From Prevotellaceae bacterium UBA5903 (GTDB taxonomy: Bacteria > Bacteroidota > Bacteroidia > Bacteroidales > Bacteroidaceae): a stretch of DNA of 16,072 nt. The stretch spans positions 22,998-39,069 of the forward strand of contig DJEH01000022.1 in assembly GCA_002431845.1 (NCBI GenBank), in the 5' to 3' direction. Below, piece by piece: positions 14,722 to 16,072 of the stretch. A model generated the notes under the pieces. It ran no database searches. It saw only the letters and a program-made list of their open reading frames with translations, and had not been told where the DNA came from. Every line of letters begins with the position of its first letter. Positions within the stretch are counted from its first letter, which is position 1. The translations under genes were made by a program, and so were the position numbers.

Positions 14722-15459
14722 ATGCAAAAGAGTTCAATATATAACTATTGTGTAGAACCATTTACTGAAGATTACTTTGGTTCTCTATCGTGGGGTAATA
14801 TAGGCAACTTATTGTTGCGTTGTGCATCACTCCATGCAGGAGAACATGGTTTTGGATATCCACAAATGATAAAGTTGCACCATGCGTGGGTATTGTCGCG
14901 CTTGGTTATAGAAATTAACAAAATGCCTGCAACGGGCGAATCTTTTAGCATTGAAACATGGGTGGATAAACTTTATAGACAGTTTACCGATCGCCACTTT
15001 AGCATATTGCGTAAGGATGGCACAGCCTATGGACATGCCACAAGCATTTGGGCACTTATAGACACATCAACCCGCATGCCTGCCGATTTGGAGACACTAC
15101 CCGATGGTGGATTTACGGGCGTGCTTATCCCCGAACGCCCCGCTCCCATTCCATCAATGGGGCGCATACGACTAAAGCATCCTCAACTTGTTTTAACGCA
15201 TAAGGCTGCATACTCTGACCTCGACATCAATGGTCATGTTAATTCTATTCGCTATATAGAGTTACTACTCGATAGTATGCCTCTTTCGCAACTCAAAGAG
15301 CAACCTATTCAACGCATCGAAATGGCCTATTGTCTTGAAGCATATTGTGGTGACACCTTAGAAGTTTATCATGAGGTGGATGAAAAAGACGCAAACAGAC
15401 ACCTGTTTGAAATAAAAGTAGGCGAGAAAGTTATCGTAAAAGGCTCTGTAAAAAACTGA
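14722..15459 (+). CDS. Acyl-ACP thioesterase (FatA/FatB-like, double hot-dog)
   Basis: Hydrolyses acyl-ACP to release free fatty acid; in the cytoplasm. It has 245 residues with two hot-dog halves. The first (about 5-125) has EPFTEDYFG and GESFSIETWVDKLYRQFTDRHF. The second (about 150-245) has the family's active-site motif as SDLDINGHVNSIRYIELLLD (165-184) with N170 and H172; the usual HVNN is HVNS. The frame runs upstream to a TTG at 14698, but that codon is part of the -7 element, so ATG 14722 is chosen. In Bacteroides thetaiotaomicron, as I recall, this gene lies between ilvH(N) and ilvC; here it is separate, on the opposite strand and with its own promoter. The following secreted-protein gene is 48 nt downstream and may share the transcript. 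Confidence 0.88.
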   Translation: MQKSSIYNYCVEPFTEDYFGSLSWGNIGNLLLRCASLHAGEHGFGYPQMIKLHHAWVLSRLVIEINKMPATGESFSIETWVDKLYRQFTDRHFSILRKDGTAYGHATSIWALIDTSTRMPADLETLPDGGFTGVLIPERPAPIPSMGRIRLKHPQLVLTHKAAYSDLDINGHVNSIRYIELLLDSMPLSQLKEQPIQRIEMAYCLEAYCGDTLEVYHEVDEKDANRHLFEIKVGEKVIVKGSVKN

Positions 15460-15507
15460 ATGGAACTTTGGTAAAAATGAGTATTAACTATTAAAAATCT
15501 CATAATC

Positions 15508-15936
15508 ATGAAAAAGATACTTTTAGCAATGTCGCTTTTGTGCATGACGTTGAGCGCAAACGCAAATAGTGCAAAGAAAAATACGCTTGTAGGTATTTGG
15601 CAACAAGTACAATTTGACTCTAAAGCAGGGCATTTTATCAATTTGCCCGTGTGGAAAGTACTTGAAAATGATGGTAGTTTTCATGTGTTTTTAATAGCAG
15701 ATCCTAAGTGCCAATGCATCATTACCAATCAAGGTAAATATACCGTGAAAACAGACTCTACATTTGTTGAACACGTTACGGGGTCTATCACAGATGCCAA
15801 CTTGGTGGGGCGCAACAATACCATTACTTATCATTTTGATGGACAAGATAAAATGCGCGTAACATACCAAATGCCTTCGGCTACATCGAAAGCTGAAGAA
15901 ACATGGGTGCGGGTGAAACTCGAAATGCCTAAGTAA
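15508..15936 (+). CDS. Exported DUF4488-like (lipocalin-like) protein
   Basis: A 142-residue protein with signal peptide KKILLAMSLLCMTLSANA (2-19, cleavage near ANA-NS). The mature part is beta-rich: LVGIWQQVQF opening strand, LPVWKVLENDGSFHVFL, then GKYTVKTDSTFVEHV and a final EETWVRVK. This order (L-x-G-x-W at the start, dG-x-F, G-x-Y-x-V-x-x-D-[ST]-x-x-E, closing E-x-W-x-R-[VW]) fits the Bacteroidetes DUF4488/lipocalin-like families as I know them. The ligand and role are unknown. ATG 15508 gives the signal peptide. It follows the thioesterase by 48 nt on the same strand; a near -7 sequence GAACTTTG in the gap has one mismatch, so a separate promoter is uncertain. Confidence 0.75.
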   Translation: MKKILLAMSLLCMTLSANANSAKKNTLVGIWQQVQFDSKAGHFINLPVWKVLENDGSFHVFLIADPKCQCIITNQGKYTVKTDSTFVEHVTGSITDANLVGRNNTITYHFDGQDKMRVTYQMPSATSKAEETWVRVKLEMPK

Positions 15937-15960
15937 TAAGTAGGTATTCAAAATTAATTT
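15937..15960 (+). repeat. Second copy of the TAAGTrGGTATTCAAAAT repeat
   Basis: TAAGTAGGTATTCAAAATTA begins directly after the stop codon of the DUF4488-like gene and agrees with the sequence at 10135-10154 at 18 of 20 bases. Its ATTAAT part can also pair with ATTAATTGA about 20 nt downstream, making a weak AT hairpin. Confidence 0.55.
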
Positions 15961-16010
15961 ATATAATCATGTTCTACATTAATTGATATGCCTTAGCACA
16001 TTGTTTCCGC

Positions 16011-16072
16011 CAGAACCACAGGCTTCATCGGTCACGTAGCCCGCTACGCTCCCTTTTCAGCCTATGCTTCTG
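16011..16072 (-). other. Structured element, copy 2, cut by the window edge
   Basis: On the minus strand CAGAA (16072-16068) pairs with TTCTG (16015-16011), AGGCT (16063-16059 as AGCCT on plus) pairs with AGCCT (16024-16020), and the tip is CGTAG, loop CGGG, CTACG (16048-16035). GGGAG precedes the tip hairpin and TGACCGA follows it, as in copy 1 (GGAG and TAACTGA). The two tip hairpins differ by a compensating A-T to G-C pair. The outer stem reaches the end of the window and may continue beyond it. Confidence 0.6.

Overview
The window looks like chromosomal DNA from a Bacteroidales bacterium, most likely a Prevotella-like member. The evidence is the branched-chain amino acid cluster in Bacteroidetes form, a short CstA, a secreted S9B dipeptidyl peptidase IV, a DUF4488-type secreted protein, weak Shine-Dalgarno signals, and promoter-like sequences of the Bacteroidetes type (TTTG or TTG, about 20 nt, TAnnTTTG). 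No rRNA, tRNA, CRISPR array, integrase or insertion sequence gene was seen. This is mostly core metabolism and housekeeping; the unusual material is in the noncoding gaps.

Layout. (1) 1-1134: the edge of the window, then a minus-strand gene of uncertain function with a fucosyltransferase-like look. (2) 1145-6771: the isoleucine/valine operon read on the minus strand in the order ilvD, ilvB, ilvN, ilvC, closed by a clear intrinsic terminator directly behind ilvC. IlvB with IlvN makes the acetohydroxy acids, IlvC reduces and isomerises them, and IlvD dehydrates them to the 2-keto acids. (3) 6772-7480: a 709-base divergent gap between ilvD and cstA, rich in inverted repeats and holding a compact multi-stem element at 7303-7396. 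(4) 7481-9006: cstA on the plus strand, a probable pyruvate or peptide transporter, with a terminator and a short tandem duplication across its stop codon. (5) 9089-10088: a nitroreductase overlapping the end of a small upstream gene, both minus. (6) 10089-11473: recA (minus) with its leader and two hairpins behind it. (7) 11566-14612: a secreted SGNH hydrolase and dipeptidyl peptidase IV, both minus, separated by a terminator. (8) 14613-15936: a divergent promoter gap, an acyl-ACP thioesterase and a DUF4488-like secreted protein on the plus strand. (9) 15937-16072: noncoding sequence with a repeat and a second copy of the element seen in front of cstA.

The observation most worth following is that element. 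Two copies, about 8.7 kb apart and in opposite orientation, share a core of GGAG plus a 14-base hairpin plus TrACyGA. The hairpin stem changes by compensating base pairs, and the outer stems are made of unrelated sequences. That is the pattern of a conserved folded RNA or a REP-like palindrome family. A second point is that the acyl-ACP thioesterase, which in Bacteroides lies between ilvN and ilvC, is here about 12 kb away on the other strand with its own near-perfect promoter.
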